Shown: one piece after another, positions 7,049 through 14,298 of the stretch | How the letters are laid out: every line of letters starts with the position of its first letter | Numbering within the stretch: the stretch's first letter is position 1 | Source: an uncultured Collinsella sp. | GTDB lineage: Bacteria; Actinomycetota; Coriobacteriia; Coriobacteriales; Coriobacteriaceae | NCBI GenBank assembly: GCA_900549215.1 | Contig: URNJ01000008.1 | Location: 1-23,350 of the forward strand | DNA: 23,350 bases | Direction: 5' to 3' | Notes under the pieces: generated by a model | The model's database searches: none | Seen by the model: only the letters and a program-made list of their open reading frames with translations | What the model was told of the DNA's origin: nothing | Position numbers and translations under genes: made by a program

Positions 7049-7723
7049 TTAAAACAATGCGGGTTCGGCGGAGCCAAAGCGCTCGGCCTCCCACATCAGC
7101 ATGTGCCGCTTGAGATCCGTAAGGGGGCCGGTCATGGCCCCCGAAAATCCGCCGACGGTTTCATAGGGTGCGCCGCCGAGTCGTTTGGCCCGCTTAGCCG
7201 CTTCAAGCGCTGATGCCGGAAGCACACGATGACAAGGAGTCATCAGCAAAACAGGATTGCGGCGAAGCGCATTCCCGACAGCCTGAGCCCCTCGCGGCAC
7301 ACCGATTACCCCCGCAATATCGCCGTAGGACGCGCACGAGCCAGGCTGCACCCGCCTCGCGGCCGCCCAGACACTCTTTTCAAAGTCCGTGCCTGGGAGC
7401 TGTTTGGAAAAAAGTTTATCCGCATCATTGAGAGCACTCCCGTCACCGGCCCACCACGCATGGAGTCGATCCGCGGCTGCCGCCAAATATGATTCTCCAG
7501 CGGCTGAAGCGGGCGTTGGCTGGCTCGCTAAGAGCGTCCCGGCTGCCTCATCGGCCATACAGCCCTGCGAATAAACTGACGAAAGACCGAGAATGCCGTC
7601 AGCGTCCGCGGTGAGCATCCAGCAGCGCAGTGCGAGAGGGAGACCCTCCCCTAAAGGAACCTGGATAAAGCGTAATGAGATGCCGGCAGCGGCGGCTTTC
7701 TTAAGGCTGAGAATCAAAGGCAT
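7049..7723 (-). CDS. ogt: methylated-DNA--[protein]-cysteine S-methyltransferase
   Basis: This is a DNA-repair alkyltransferase that removes O6-methyl/alkyl groups from guanine onto its own cysteine. The 224-residue form starts at the ATG at 7723. The frame stays open further upstream, but that would run into the divergent ketoacyl synthase gene. The C-terminal domain shows the family signature: GTDFEKSVWAAARRVQPG, SYGDIAGVIGVPRGAQAVGNALRRNP with the Asn hinge, and the active-site TPCHRV with Cys164. An oddity is that about 27 residues separate PCHRV from the GGFSG segment, against roughly 10 in typical Ogt/MGMT proteins. The extra Ala/Lys-rich piece (LEAAKRAKRLGG) may be a local loop insertion. 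No strong Shine-Dalgarno is seen, so the start is uncertain. The symbol ogt is by family; the paralogue type cannot be fixed. Confidence 0.85.
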   Translation of the reverse strand: MPLILSLKKAAAAGISLRFIQVPLGEGLPLALRCWMLTADADGILGLSSVYSQGCMADEAAGTLLASQPTPASAAGESYLAAAADRLHAWWAGDGSALNDADKLFSKQLPGTDFEKSVWAAARRVQPGSCASYGDIAGVIGVPRGAQAVGNALRRNPVLLMTPCHRVLPASALEAAKRAKRLGGAPYETVGGFSGAMTGPLTDLKRHMLMWEAERFGSAEPALF

Positions 7724-7791
7724 TGGGTCAGTTTTCAAAAAGTTGTCAGCAAACGCAGTTTGGCGCGGCGAAATGCAGCAGCCCGAATGAG

Positions 7792-7819
7792 CTGACTCCG
7801 TCACGCCGCCCAATATAAT
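7792..7819 (+). promoter_or_regulatory. promoter of the ketoacyl synthase gene, possibly giving a leaderless mRNA
   Basis: CTGACT (7792-7797) and a perfect TATAAT (7814-7819) are 16 bases apart. Transcription would begin near 7826, which is the first ATG of the gene. The mRNA would then have almost no leader unless translation starts at the in-frame ATG at 7835 or 7847. Confidence 0.5.
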
Positions 7820-7825
7820 GCGCCG

Positions 7826-8564
7826 ATGGCTTCTATGGATTTTTGTATGCCTTTTTCGGCCTGTACTCAACGCACTTCTTTCCCCGACCCGCTCTCCAAT
7901 ATTGCCGGCGCCAAAAAGCCTCTGCGCCCTGCTGTCGTCATACGCCGTGCACGACTGCTCTCGGCGCTCGGCAGTTCTTGCGAAGATACGCTCCGGCAGC
8001 TTGCATCGGCAGAAGACCTTTGTGCACAGCTCGCTCCGAGTGATGTGCGAGTACCCGAAAGCGATTTGGCGGAAGCGGATCGGCGCATTGCTGAAGCTGC
8101 CCGAACAACGGGACTTAAAGCCTTTACTCGCCCCGCCAGAAGTCTTCGGCTCGCAGCCTCAGCAGCACTTCCGCTGCTTGACGAAGCGCTGCAAGCGGGC
8201 ATTGCCCCTGCAGACATCGGCCTTATCGTCGGCAACACTGCCGCAGGCACGGCCGAAACCGTCTCCGTCCTGCGCAGTCATCCTGAAACTGAAGCTCCAG
8301 ACAAATGGATGCCTATTGAAATCGGCGCTGTCGCCGCGCTCACTGCCCGCCTCGCAGGGATTTCGGGGCCCGCCTATTGCGTTTCCACTGCCTGCACGGC
8401 TGGGAGCAAAGCCATTCTGGAAGGCGCAAGGCTCCTTCTCACCGGTCGAGTTCGGGCTGTTGTAGCGGGAGGAATAGACGCTGAGTCACCGCTTACCGAA
8501 GCGGGGTTTTCTGCTCTGGGCGCCAGAAGCCCCGGCCGAGCGCTTCCTTTTGATGCGCGGCGAA
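7826..8564 (+). CDS. beta-ketoacyl-ACP synthase, N-terminal part, cut at the joint
   Basis: Residues 1-246 belong to the thiolase-fold condensing enzymes that join acyl-ACP units. The active-site Cys190 lies in YCVSTACTAGSKAI, followed by LLTGRVRAVVAGGIDAESPLTEAGFSALGARS and then PFDARR. This is the place where FabF-like enzymes continue with the GxxxGEGA segment and the two catalytic His residues. Those are missing: after position ~8564 the frame reads 15 unrelated residues and stops at 8611. A full enzyme would be ~380-410 residues. STACT with SKA and the PFDARR form are reminiscent of the synthases of aryl-polyene clusters, but this is only a resemblance. Starts at 7826, 7835 and 7847 are all possible and none has a strong ribosome binding site. 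The loss of the C-terminus is explained by the sequence joint, not by a normal stop. Confidence 0.75.
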
Positions 8565-8568
8565 TGTC
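8558..8568. other. probable chimeric joint between two genomes
   Basis: The ketoacyl synthase reading (+) loses homology after PFDARR at ~8564. The glycosyltransferase reading (-) loses its family-like sequence after AKLTF at ~8562. Both frames run on for only 15-23 meaningless residues (stops at 8611 and 8493). Codon use changes from mixed to strongly GC-ending across this point, and gene content changes from proteobacterial to coriobacterial style. The exact base cannot be fixed. Confidence 0.75.
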
Positions 8569-9452
8569 AACTTGGCCCGTTCGTAGTACCAACGGTATAC
8601 ATCCTGCATAAAGCGCGGTGAGCGCTTTTCGGACTCCGGAGGCAGATGGCGCACGGTCCACTCGTTATCGAACCACACGTCGTAGCCAAACATGCGCATG
8701 TTAAAGAGGTAATCCAAGTCCTCGCCGCGGGTGATAAACGGGTCAAAGGCCACACGCGTAAAGGCGCGGGCGTGCAGGGCCATCAGGCCGCCGCACACGT
8801 AGTTGGAGCGCGAGATGCGGGTGCCCGAGAGCGCCTTTTTCATCCAGCGATTGAACTCGATACGCTTGGTCCACCAGCGATGGCAAATGCCCGCTTTGTC
8901 CGTGGGAGCCAGCAGCGAGCCGTCGCGATCGTAGAAATAGCCGCTCTTGACCAAGATCGGCAAGCCCTGACGCGTCTGCTGCCCCAACGCATAGGTCGCG
9001 CGCTTCATAAAGTCGGCGTCGATGACAGTCTCATCGTCATCCAAAAAGATAACCGCGTCATGACCCAGCACAGCGGCACAGGCTAGCCCCATGTTGCGGA
9101 TGGCACCGTAGCCTCGCAGGCTCACGCACTCGCCCGAACCCTTGGGCGCGATCTGAGCAACCCGGTCTGCGATGCGCGAGGCCTGGGTGTTGGTGACAAC
9201 GGTGACCTTGAGCGTGGGATGCGCGTCGACGATCTCGTGCACGCGCAGCGACACATCGGCTGTGGCAGAAACGGGACAGACCACCAAAAGGATGATGCGC
9301 GGGATGTCACGTACCTGCTCAAGCGAGGCCAGGCAGCGGTCGAGTTCGGGATTGTCGGCGTTGAGTCGCGTCGAATGGTCATAGGTGCCAGGGGCGTTTG
9401 CGCGAGCGTCATCGCCCGCCCAATACGTTGGAATCACGACTGTGGCGTTCAT
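8562..9452 (-). CDS. family 2 (GT-A fold) glycosyltransferase, C-terminus missing
   Basis: The first 297 residues are a GT-A glycosyltransferase, which transfers a sugar from a nucleotide-sugar, probably in surface polysaccharide or glycolipid synthesis; donor and acceptor are unknown. TVVIPTYWAG starts the nucleotide-binding fold, GAIRNMGLACA precedes the metal-binding FLDDDE (138-141), CGGLMALHARAF follows, and TRGEDLDYLFN (241-251) carries the ED catalytic pair, then VWFDNEWTVRHLPPE. The ATG at 9452 has GGGAGGG upstream. After AKLTF the frame enters sequence that reads as ketoacyl synthase on the other strand, and stops at 8493, so the true end is not in this window. An intrinsic terminator sits just upstream of the start (9474-9508), so how this gene is transcribed is unclear. 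Confidence 0.78.
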
Positions 9453-9473
9453 GCCTTACCCTCCCTGCAACAC

Positions 9474-9508
9474 AAAAACGGGACGCCGCCAAACACAGGC
9501 GACGCCCC
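9474..9508 (-). terminator. intrinsic terminator between the UMF1 transporter and glycosyltransferase genes
   Basis: On the minus strand an 11-bp stem (9508-9498 with 9490-9480) pairs throughout, including two G-U wobbles, with a 7-nt loop and then GTTTTTG. It ends transcripts of the transporter gene. It lies 22 bases upstream of the glycosyltransferase start codon, leaving almost no room for a separate promoter below it. A TATGAT box (9526-9531) upstream could start a transcript that meets this hairpin at once. Confidence 0.75.
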
Positions 9509-9623
9509 GCGACCTAGCTGATTCCATCATACCCACTTGGGCAAATCATTGCTCGCAAGTCGCAATGTTTATTGCGGATAACCCCAAAAGAGTACCGTGG
9601 ACAGGCACAATAGCCGCTCGCTC

Positions 9624-10883
9624 CTATGCGGCATGCTCTGCCGCCCGAGTCATGCGGGACAGGCGGACCAGCAGCATAAAGCCAACAATCAGCAGCACGC
9701 CAATGGAAAGGACGCCCAGCGACGGGTTGCCGGTCAGCGAGGTGACGACCGACACCAGGAAGGTGCCCATAACGCTTGCATAACGACCAAAGATGTCAAA
9801 GAAGCCGTAGTACTCGTTGGACTTTTCCTTGGGGATAATGCGGCCAAAGTAGCTACGGCTGAGCGCCTGCACGCCGCCCTGGAACAGGCCGACCAAAATG
9901 GCAAGCACCCAAAACTCAAAGGCGGTCTTGAGGAAGAACGCGGCAAAGAGCACGATGCCCATATAGGCGGCGACTGCCACCAAGATCATGTTGAGCGTGC
10001 CCACGCGGCCGGCGAGCTTGCCGTAAATGATGGCAGACGGAAAAGCAACAAACTGGGTGACGAGCAGCGCCAGGACCAGCTGCGTCGAATCGATGCCCAA
10101 GGCCGATCCGTAACTGGTGGCCATGGAAATGACCGTGTGCACACCGTCGATATAGAAGAAGAACGCGATCATGTAGACCAGCACGGTCTTGTTGTGGGCG
10201 ATCTCGCGCATGGTGTGTCCGACCTCGGAGAACACACCGCCCACGATGTGGCCGATGGTGTCCTCGGGACCGCGCTCGCGACCGTACTTTTGCTTATAGG
10301 TGCGAATGAGCGGCAGGGTAAAGATGAGCCACCAGGCACCAGTGATGATAAACGACAGACGCGTTGCCAGCATGGTGGGGACGCCAAGAGCGGGGCCACC
10401 CATGATGAGCGCCAGGCAGATGACGAACGGCACGGTGGAACCGATGTAGCCCCAGGCATAACCCGAGCTGGACACGGCGTCCATGCGCTCGTCGGTGGTA
10501 ATGTCGGGCAGCATGGCGTCGTAGAACGTCATAGAAGAGTTAAGGCCGATGGTGCACAGCACGTACACGGTCAAAAATGCCATGGCGGACATTGGGATAG
10601 CCTGCGCCAGGCAAAGCACCAGGCCCGTGAGGAAGAAGCCCAAGAAGAACTTGATCTTGTTGCCGGCGTAGTCGGCAAGCGCGCCCAGAATGGGCATGAG
10701 CATGGCGATGACCAGCGAGGCGATCGTCTGCGCATTGCCCCAGGCGACCACCAGGTCGGCCGAGGAAGCGCCGGTATTGATGGCGTTAAAGTAAATGGGC
10801 ACCACCGAGGTATTGAGCAGCACAAGGGCCGAATTGCCCACATCATACATAACCCAGTTACGCTCGAGCTTGGTGTATTTCAT
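9624..10883 (-). CDS. UMF1-family (Atg22-like) MFS transporter
   Basis: This is a 419-residue protein with about 12 hydrophobic helices, the usual MFS size. The N-terminal WVMYDVGNSALV (residues 10-21) matches the W.lYDfaNSay pattern that marks the UMF1/Atg22-like branch, whose members are presumed effluxers of amino acids or other small molecules. MLMPILGALADYAGNKIKFF is the loop 2-3 motif of the superfamily. GLFQGGVQALSRSYFGRIIPKEKSNEYYGFFDIFGRYASVMG in the C-terminal half is also characteristic of this branch. The substrate is not predictable. The ATG at 10883 has GAAGGG about ten bases upstream. It is the second gene of a minus-strand run behind the phospholipase-like gene, with a 101-bp gap that shows no clear hairpin, and it ends at the terminator at 9474-9508. 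Confidence 0.85.
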   Translation of the reverse strand: MKYTKLERNWVMYDVGNSALVLLNTSVVPIYFNAINTGASSADLVVAWGNAQTIASLVIAMLMPILGALADYAGNKIKFFLGFFLTGLVLCLAQAIPMSAMAFLTVYVLCTIGLNSSMTFYDAMLPDITTDERMDAVSSSGYAWGYIGSTVPFVICLALIMGGPALGVPTMLATRLSFIITGAWWLIFTLPLIRTYKQKYGRERGPEDTIGHIVGGVFSEVGHTMREIAHNKTVLVYMIAFFFYIDGVHTVISMATSYGSALGIDSTQLVLALLVTQFVAFPSAIIYGKLAGRVGTLNMILVAVAAYMGIVLFAAFFLKTAFEFWVLAILVGLFQGGVQALSRSYFGRIIPKEKSNEYYGFFDIFGRYASVMGTFLVSVVTSLTGNPSLGVLSIGVLLIVGFMLLVRLSRMTRAAEHAA

Positions 10884-10984
10884 GGACAGGGACCCTTCGT
10901 ATTCGCCCGATATGCAGTTAGTTCATCGTACCCCAATTGTCCAGAAGCACCGGTAAGGATTCGGCAAAGGGGCACGCACAGGCC

Positions 10985-11929
10985 CTATTCCTCGCGGTCG
11001 AACTCCTCATCGGCTTCGAGCACGCGACCGCTGTAGTTGATGTGGCCGGTCACGGCATCCATGTCACCGGTCTCGATAAAACGTGCGACCGTGCACTCGT
11101 AATCGACCAGCGCGCGATCAAAGACCTCGGGGAAACTCTCGTTCGATACCTCGTCGGTAAAGGGATTCTTCCATGTCAGATGGCCCAGGTTACCGGTGCG
11201 CTCGGGCAGCTCCGTCGTCACGCGATGGGCAAGGCCGTCGAGCAGCGAGTAGTCGTGCACCAAGCCCTCAACCAGCGAGATCGCGCGCGTCTTTGCGGAG
11301 CCGGCCGGCTCAATCGCGCGGTAAAGTCGCTGCATATTGGCAACGGCAGCACCGTACTCCCCCGCCGGAATGTCAATGCCGTACACGCGTCCGGCAACAT
11401 AGCTCATCAGCACGCCGGCCACGCGATTGATGCGATCGGTGGTGACGATCTCGCCCGCCGGCGGGTAATCGTCGACCGTAGCGCCATCGCGTTTAAGCTG
11501 CAGCATCAGCACATCCAGGTCGCTCTCGATCACGGCATGGACCTGACTGCTCGAATTCTCAAGCTCTGAATCGGACTCCACGATGCCAAACTGCTGCTCA
11601 TAGACAAAAGGATGGGCGTTGCGGTCGAGCACGTAATGAGACAGCAGGCCCAGCGTAAAGGCACGACCCAAGCTGGCGTCGCGCGGCAGCAGATGCGACA
11701 CGCCGTCGCGCAGGCACGCGAACTGGCGAGACATGCGCGACCGATGCATGACCTGCGCCAGCAGCGTGCAGTCGGAAACACGCGGTGTCAGAATGTGAAA
11801 GAAAAACGGGTCGGGGCCTTGGTTGCCCAAGATAAAGGCAATGCGCTCTTCATCGGACGTGATGACGCCCTGCGGAAGACGGTCGATGCTTTCCTCGCCA
11901 AACAGATGATGGGTGATAAGCGCGGGCAT
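10985..11929 (-). CDS. zinc-dependent phospholipase C-like protein
   Basis: This 314-residue protein belongs to the zinc-dependent phospholipase C/S1-P1 nuclease-like fold (the family annotated Zn_dep_PLPC). The likely metal ligands are in place: THHLF (H7, H8), NQGPDPFFFH (D40, H45), GLLSHYVLDRNAHP (H98, D102, H106) and VHAVIESDLD (H131, E135, D139). No signal peptide is present, so it is likely cytoplasmic and its natural substrate is unknown, despite the name. I start at the ATG at 11929 because AAAGGA lies five to ten bases upstream (11935-11940) and MPALITHH is the normal beginning; an ATG ten codons earlier has no such site. The C-terminal ~100 residues are acidic, ending EADEEFDREE. 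Confidence 0.82.
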   Translation of the reverse strand: MPALITHHLFGEESIDRLPQGVITSDEERIAFILGNQGPDPFFFHILTPRVSDCTLLAQVMHRSRMSRQFACLRDGVSHLLPRDASLGRAFTLGLLSHYVLDRNAHPFVYEQQFGIVESDSELENSSSQVHAVIESDLDVLMLQLKRDGATVDDYPPAGEIVTTDRINRVAGVLMSYVAGRVYGIDIPAGEYGAAVANMQRLYRAIEPAGSAKTRAISLVEGLVHDYSLLDGLAHRVTTELPERTGNLGHLTWKNPFTDEVSNESFPEVFDRALVDYECTVARFIETGDMDAVTGHINYSGRVLEADEEFDREE

Positions 11930-12021
11930 AATGATCCTTTCGATTTCATTCGATGCCACCCATTATGCCCACCGCGCGCCCATGCCAAACCTGCGATGGT
12001 AAACGACGGCACGCAGACCGT

Positions 12022-12756
12022 CTACGCAAGCCCCAGGTGCGACTTGACCTCGGCGGCACGACGACGGGACACCGGTACCGTCGAGCTCACGCGGTCGAGC
12101 CTGAGCTCCATCAACCCCGTGGAGCCAATCTCAACATTGTGCACGTCTTCCAAATTGACCAGATAGCTGCGATGAACGCGAATAAAGCCCTCGGAGACCA
12201 AGCGACGCTCGAGCGAAGAGATCGACTCATTGATCAGGTACGTTCCCTCGGCGCAGATGGCATTGCAAAAATCGGCACGCGCCTCAAAGTAGCAGACGTC
12301 TGCGGCGGGAATGAACACCTTTTTGCCCCCGCGGTCCACCGTCAGACGCAAAGGCTGGCGCGGAGCGTGGATAACACGACGGGCACCCAAGGCTGTCTCG
12401 ATCTTGTCGAGTGCCTTTGACAGGCGTGCGTCCTCGACCGGCTTGACGACATAGTCGACAGCATCGAGGTTATACGCATCGGCGGCAAACTCGGCAAACG
12501 CCGTCACAAACACCACGACCGGCGGCGTCTTTAGGTTCTGCAGCGTCTCGGCAAGCTCAATTCCCGAGCGACCGGGCATGGTAATGTCTAAAAACAACAC
12601 GTCGGGCTTGTTCGACAGAATCGACTCCACGGCTTCGGTGACATTGCCCGCCTCGGCAATCTGGCCCACACGCGCATCCTTTTCCAACAGATAGCGTAGC
12701 TCAGCCCTAATGGGAGGCTCGTCATCAACCACCAAGATGTTCCAGCCTTCGGACAT
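12022..12756 (-). CDS. LytTR-family response regulator
   Basis: This 244-residue transcription factor has a receiver domain (1-120) and a LytTR DNA-binding domain (~135-240). The receiver has the acidic pair D11/D12, phospho-acceptor D57 in LFLDITMPG, T85 and K105 in VVKPVED. The LytTR part shows the family pattern: CYFEARADFCNAICAEGTYLI, SSLERRL, FIRVHRSYLVNLEDV, and VSRRRAAEVKSHL at the end. LytTR proteins bind imperfect direct repeats upstream of their targets, often cell-envelope, virulence or pyruvate/peptide-transport genes. The ATG is preceded by GAGGGGAAG. It lies 38 bp after the sensor kinase gene on the same strand, so the two are co-transcribed and form a two-component pair. Targets are unknown. 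Confidence 0.93.
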   Translation of the reverse strand: MSEGWNILVVDDEPPIRAELRYLLEKDARVGQIAEAGNVTEAVESILSNKPDVLFLDITMPGRSGIELAETLQNLKTPPVVVFVTAFAEFAADAYNLDAVDYVVKPVEDARLSKALDKIETALGARRVIHAPRQPLRLTVDRGGKKVFIPAADVCYFEARADFCNAICAEGTYLINESISSLERRLVSEGFIRVHRSYLVNLEDVHNVEIGSTGLMELRLDRVSSTVPVSRRRAAEVKSHLGLA

Positions 12757-12794
12757 ATGTGCTTCCCCTCTTTTTCTCTCAATCCAACCGCGTG

Positions 12795-14180
12795 CTACGC
12801 CGTCAACGGCGCGGGCTCATGCGGCTCGCCGTTCAGCTCGACGATGACCTGCGTTCCCACGCCCTCCTGGGACTTCACGCGCATGCCGGAATCTTCTCCG
12901 TAAAAGAAATGGATGCGCTGAAGCACGTTGAAGAGCGCCAGGCCGCAACCTCGCTTGACGGAGCCGTCAGCGGTAATGCTCTCGGGCTCCTCTCGGCGAT
13001 GTTGCTCAAACAGATGCGCGCAGACCTCTTCGCTCATACCGATGCCATCGTCCTCGACGATGATCTCCAAACCGTCATCGGTCTCGAAAGCCCTAACATG
13101 AATAGAAAGCGGCTCGGTCTCGCGCTGCGCGTGCTTGATGCAGTTTTCGAGCAACGGCTGCAAGATAAACGGCGGCACCATGCAATCGCGCACCTCAAAG
13201 TCGATATCGACCGAGACGCGCAGACGGCCGTCACCATAACGAGCCTGCATAAGATTGATATAGCGAGTACCCTGTTCCACCTCGTGCTCAAGCGTGGTGA
13301 GCGTATCGGAATCAGAAAGCGTCTGACGATAGTAGTTGGAGAAGTCGATCAGCAGCGATCGCGCCTTGTCGGGCTCGGTTCGCACGAGCGACACGATCGT
13401 GCTAATGGTATTGAATAGAAAATGAGGATCGACCTGCGATTGCAAGGCGCGCAGCTCCACACGGGCCGTAAGCTCGTCCTGGCGCTCGAGCTCAAAGCTC
13501 GCAAGCTGCGTGGAAATGAGGTCGGCAAAGCCCGAGGCAAGCGCCGTCTGGCGCATATCGATGCTGCTCAGACGGGGATAATACAGCTCGAGCGTGCCCA
13601 CGCAATGCCCGCGCACGGTAAGCGGTGCGACAATACCGGCGCGCAGGCGCGGAAAGTAGCCACCCGTCTCGGTCGAGGCATCGCGCGAGAACACGCTTTG
13701 CTCACCGCTGTTGATCACGTTGAGCGTAGTCCGCAGCACCACCGGGGTGCCCGCGGGGCATTTTGCCGAGTCCTCGCCCCAGCTTGCCAACACCTGCTTG
13801 CCGTCGGTAAAGCAGATGGCAGAGGCGATAGTTTCGGACAGGATGATCTTAGAGGCGCCCAGGGCAGCTTCGGGCGTAAGGCCGCGCGACGTGTAGGCGA
13901 ATATTTTCGACGCGATGGCGAGCGTGCGGTCGGTAGCGCTCGATGTGAGGTCGTCGGGAACGACAAAGACGTACGAGAAGAAGAAGCACAGCATGACCAA
14001 GCCGGCAATGACGACAACGGCCGGAACGGGATTGGGATTATCGGTTAGATCCCAGATGAGCAGCAGGATAAGCAGCGGAACGACGATACCGAGCAAGATG
14101 GCTTGAACCACATGCTGAGCGGTACGAAAGACCTTGGTAGAGTTGTAGCTCTTGCCCAGAATCAGCCTATTGAGATCCAC
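12795..14180 (-). CDS. LytS-type sensor histidine kinase
   Basis: This 461-residue membrane kinase partners the LytTR regulator downstream. Two hydrophobic helices (about 24-43 and 53-74) are followed by a GAF-like sensor region (~105-235: ICFTDGKQVLASWG, GIVAPLTVRGHCVGTLELYY). The His-kinase domain of the LytS/YehU class has phospho-acceptor H253 in LQSQVDPHFLFNTIS. The ATPase domain has the N-box PLLENCIKHAQ (N346), the G1 box DDGIGM (377-382) and GCGLALFNV. The start is best placed at GTG 14180, six bases after AAGGAG. The ATG at 14186 abuts that site with no spacing, and an earlier ATG at 14249 lies in the upstream inverted repeat. The signal is unknown. The GAF-like region with only two helices differs from LytS proteins that have five or six helices. 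Confidence 0.9.
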   Translation of the reverse strand: MDLNRLILGKSYNSTKVFRTAQHVVQAILLGIVVPLLILLLIWDLTDNPNPVPAVVVIAGLVMLCFFFSYVFVVPDDLTSSATDRTLAIASKIFAYTSRGLTPEAALGASKIILSETIASAICFTDGKQVLASWGEDSAKCPAGTPVVLRTTLNVINSGEQSVFSRDASTETGGYFPRLRAGIVAPLTVRGHCVGTLELYYPRLSSIDMRQTALASGFADLISTQLASFELERQDELTARVELRALQSQVDPHFLFNTISTIVSLVRTEPDKARSLLIDFSNYYRQTLSDSDTLTTLEHEVEQGTRYINLMQARYGDGRLRVSVDIDFEVRDCMVPPFILQPLLENCIKHAQRETEPLSIHVRAFETDDGLEIIVEDDGIGMSEEVCAHLFEQHRREEPESITADGSVKRGCGLALFNVLQRIHFFYGEDSGMRVKSQEGVGTQVIVELNGEPHEPAPLTA

Positions 14181-14212
14181 CGTCATCTCCTTCTTACTGA
14201 CGCACCCCATAG

Positions 14213-14240
14213 CAATAAAGAGGGCCGCAAGCGACCCTCT
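14213..14240 (-). terminator. intrinsic terminator of the amidohydrolase gene
   Basis: On the minus strand AGAGGGTCG and CGGCCCTCT pair over 9 bp (one G-U) closed by a CUUG tetraloop, followed by TTTATTG. It lies about 60 bases after the amidohydrolase stop and just upstream of the kinase start. Confidence 0.75.
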
Positions 14241-14242
14241 CC

Positions 14243-14257
14243 ATTGCATTATGCAAT
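14243..14257 (-). promoter_or_regulatory. 15-nt inverted repeat upstream of the sensor kinase gene
   Basis: ATTGCAT-T-ATGCAAT is a perfect odd palindrome in the 118-bp gap between the amidohydrolase and kinase genes. It may be an operator or autoregulatory site for the two-component operon. No clear promoter boxes were found beside it. Confidence 0.3.
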
Positions 14258-14298
14258 CAAATACTGTGTTTTACATCAAGCCATCGATGAACGGTAGC

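Noticed and set aside
8493..8611. Genuine overlapping ends of the ketoacyl synthase and glycosyltransferase genes
   Set aside because: Both proteins end with residues unrelated to their families, and the synthase lacks its catalytic histidines. A joint explains both better than a natural tail-to-tail overlap.
9597..11036. Long open frame on the plus strand opposite the UMF1 transporter gene
   Set aside because: It is rich in His, Gly, Arg and Gln with no recognisable domain. It mirrors a clear membrane protein whose GC-ending codons leave the opposite strand open.
10985..11929. Secreted phospholipase C toxin
   Set aside because: It has the metal-binding fold, but no signal peptide, so a toxin role is not supported.
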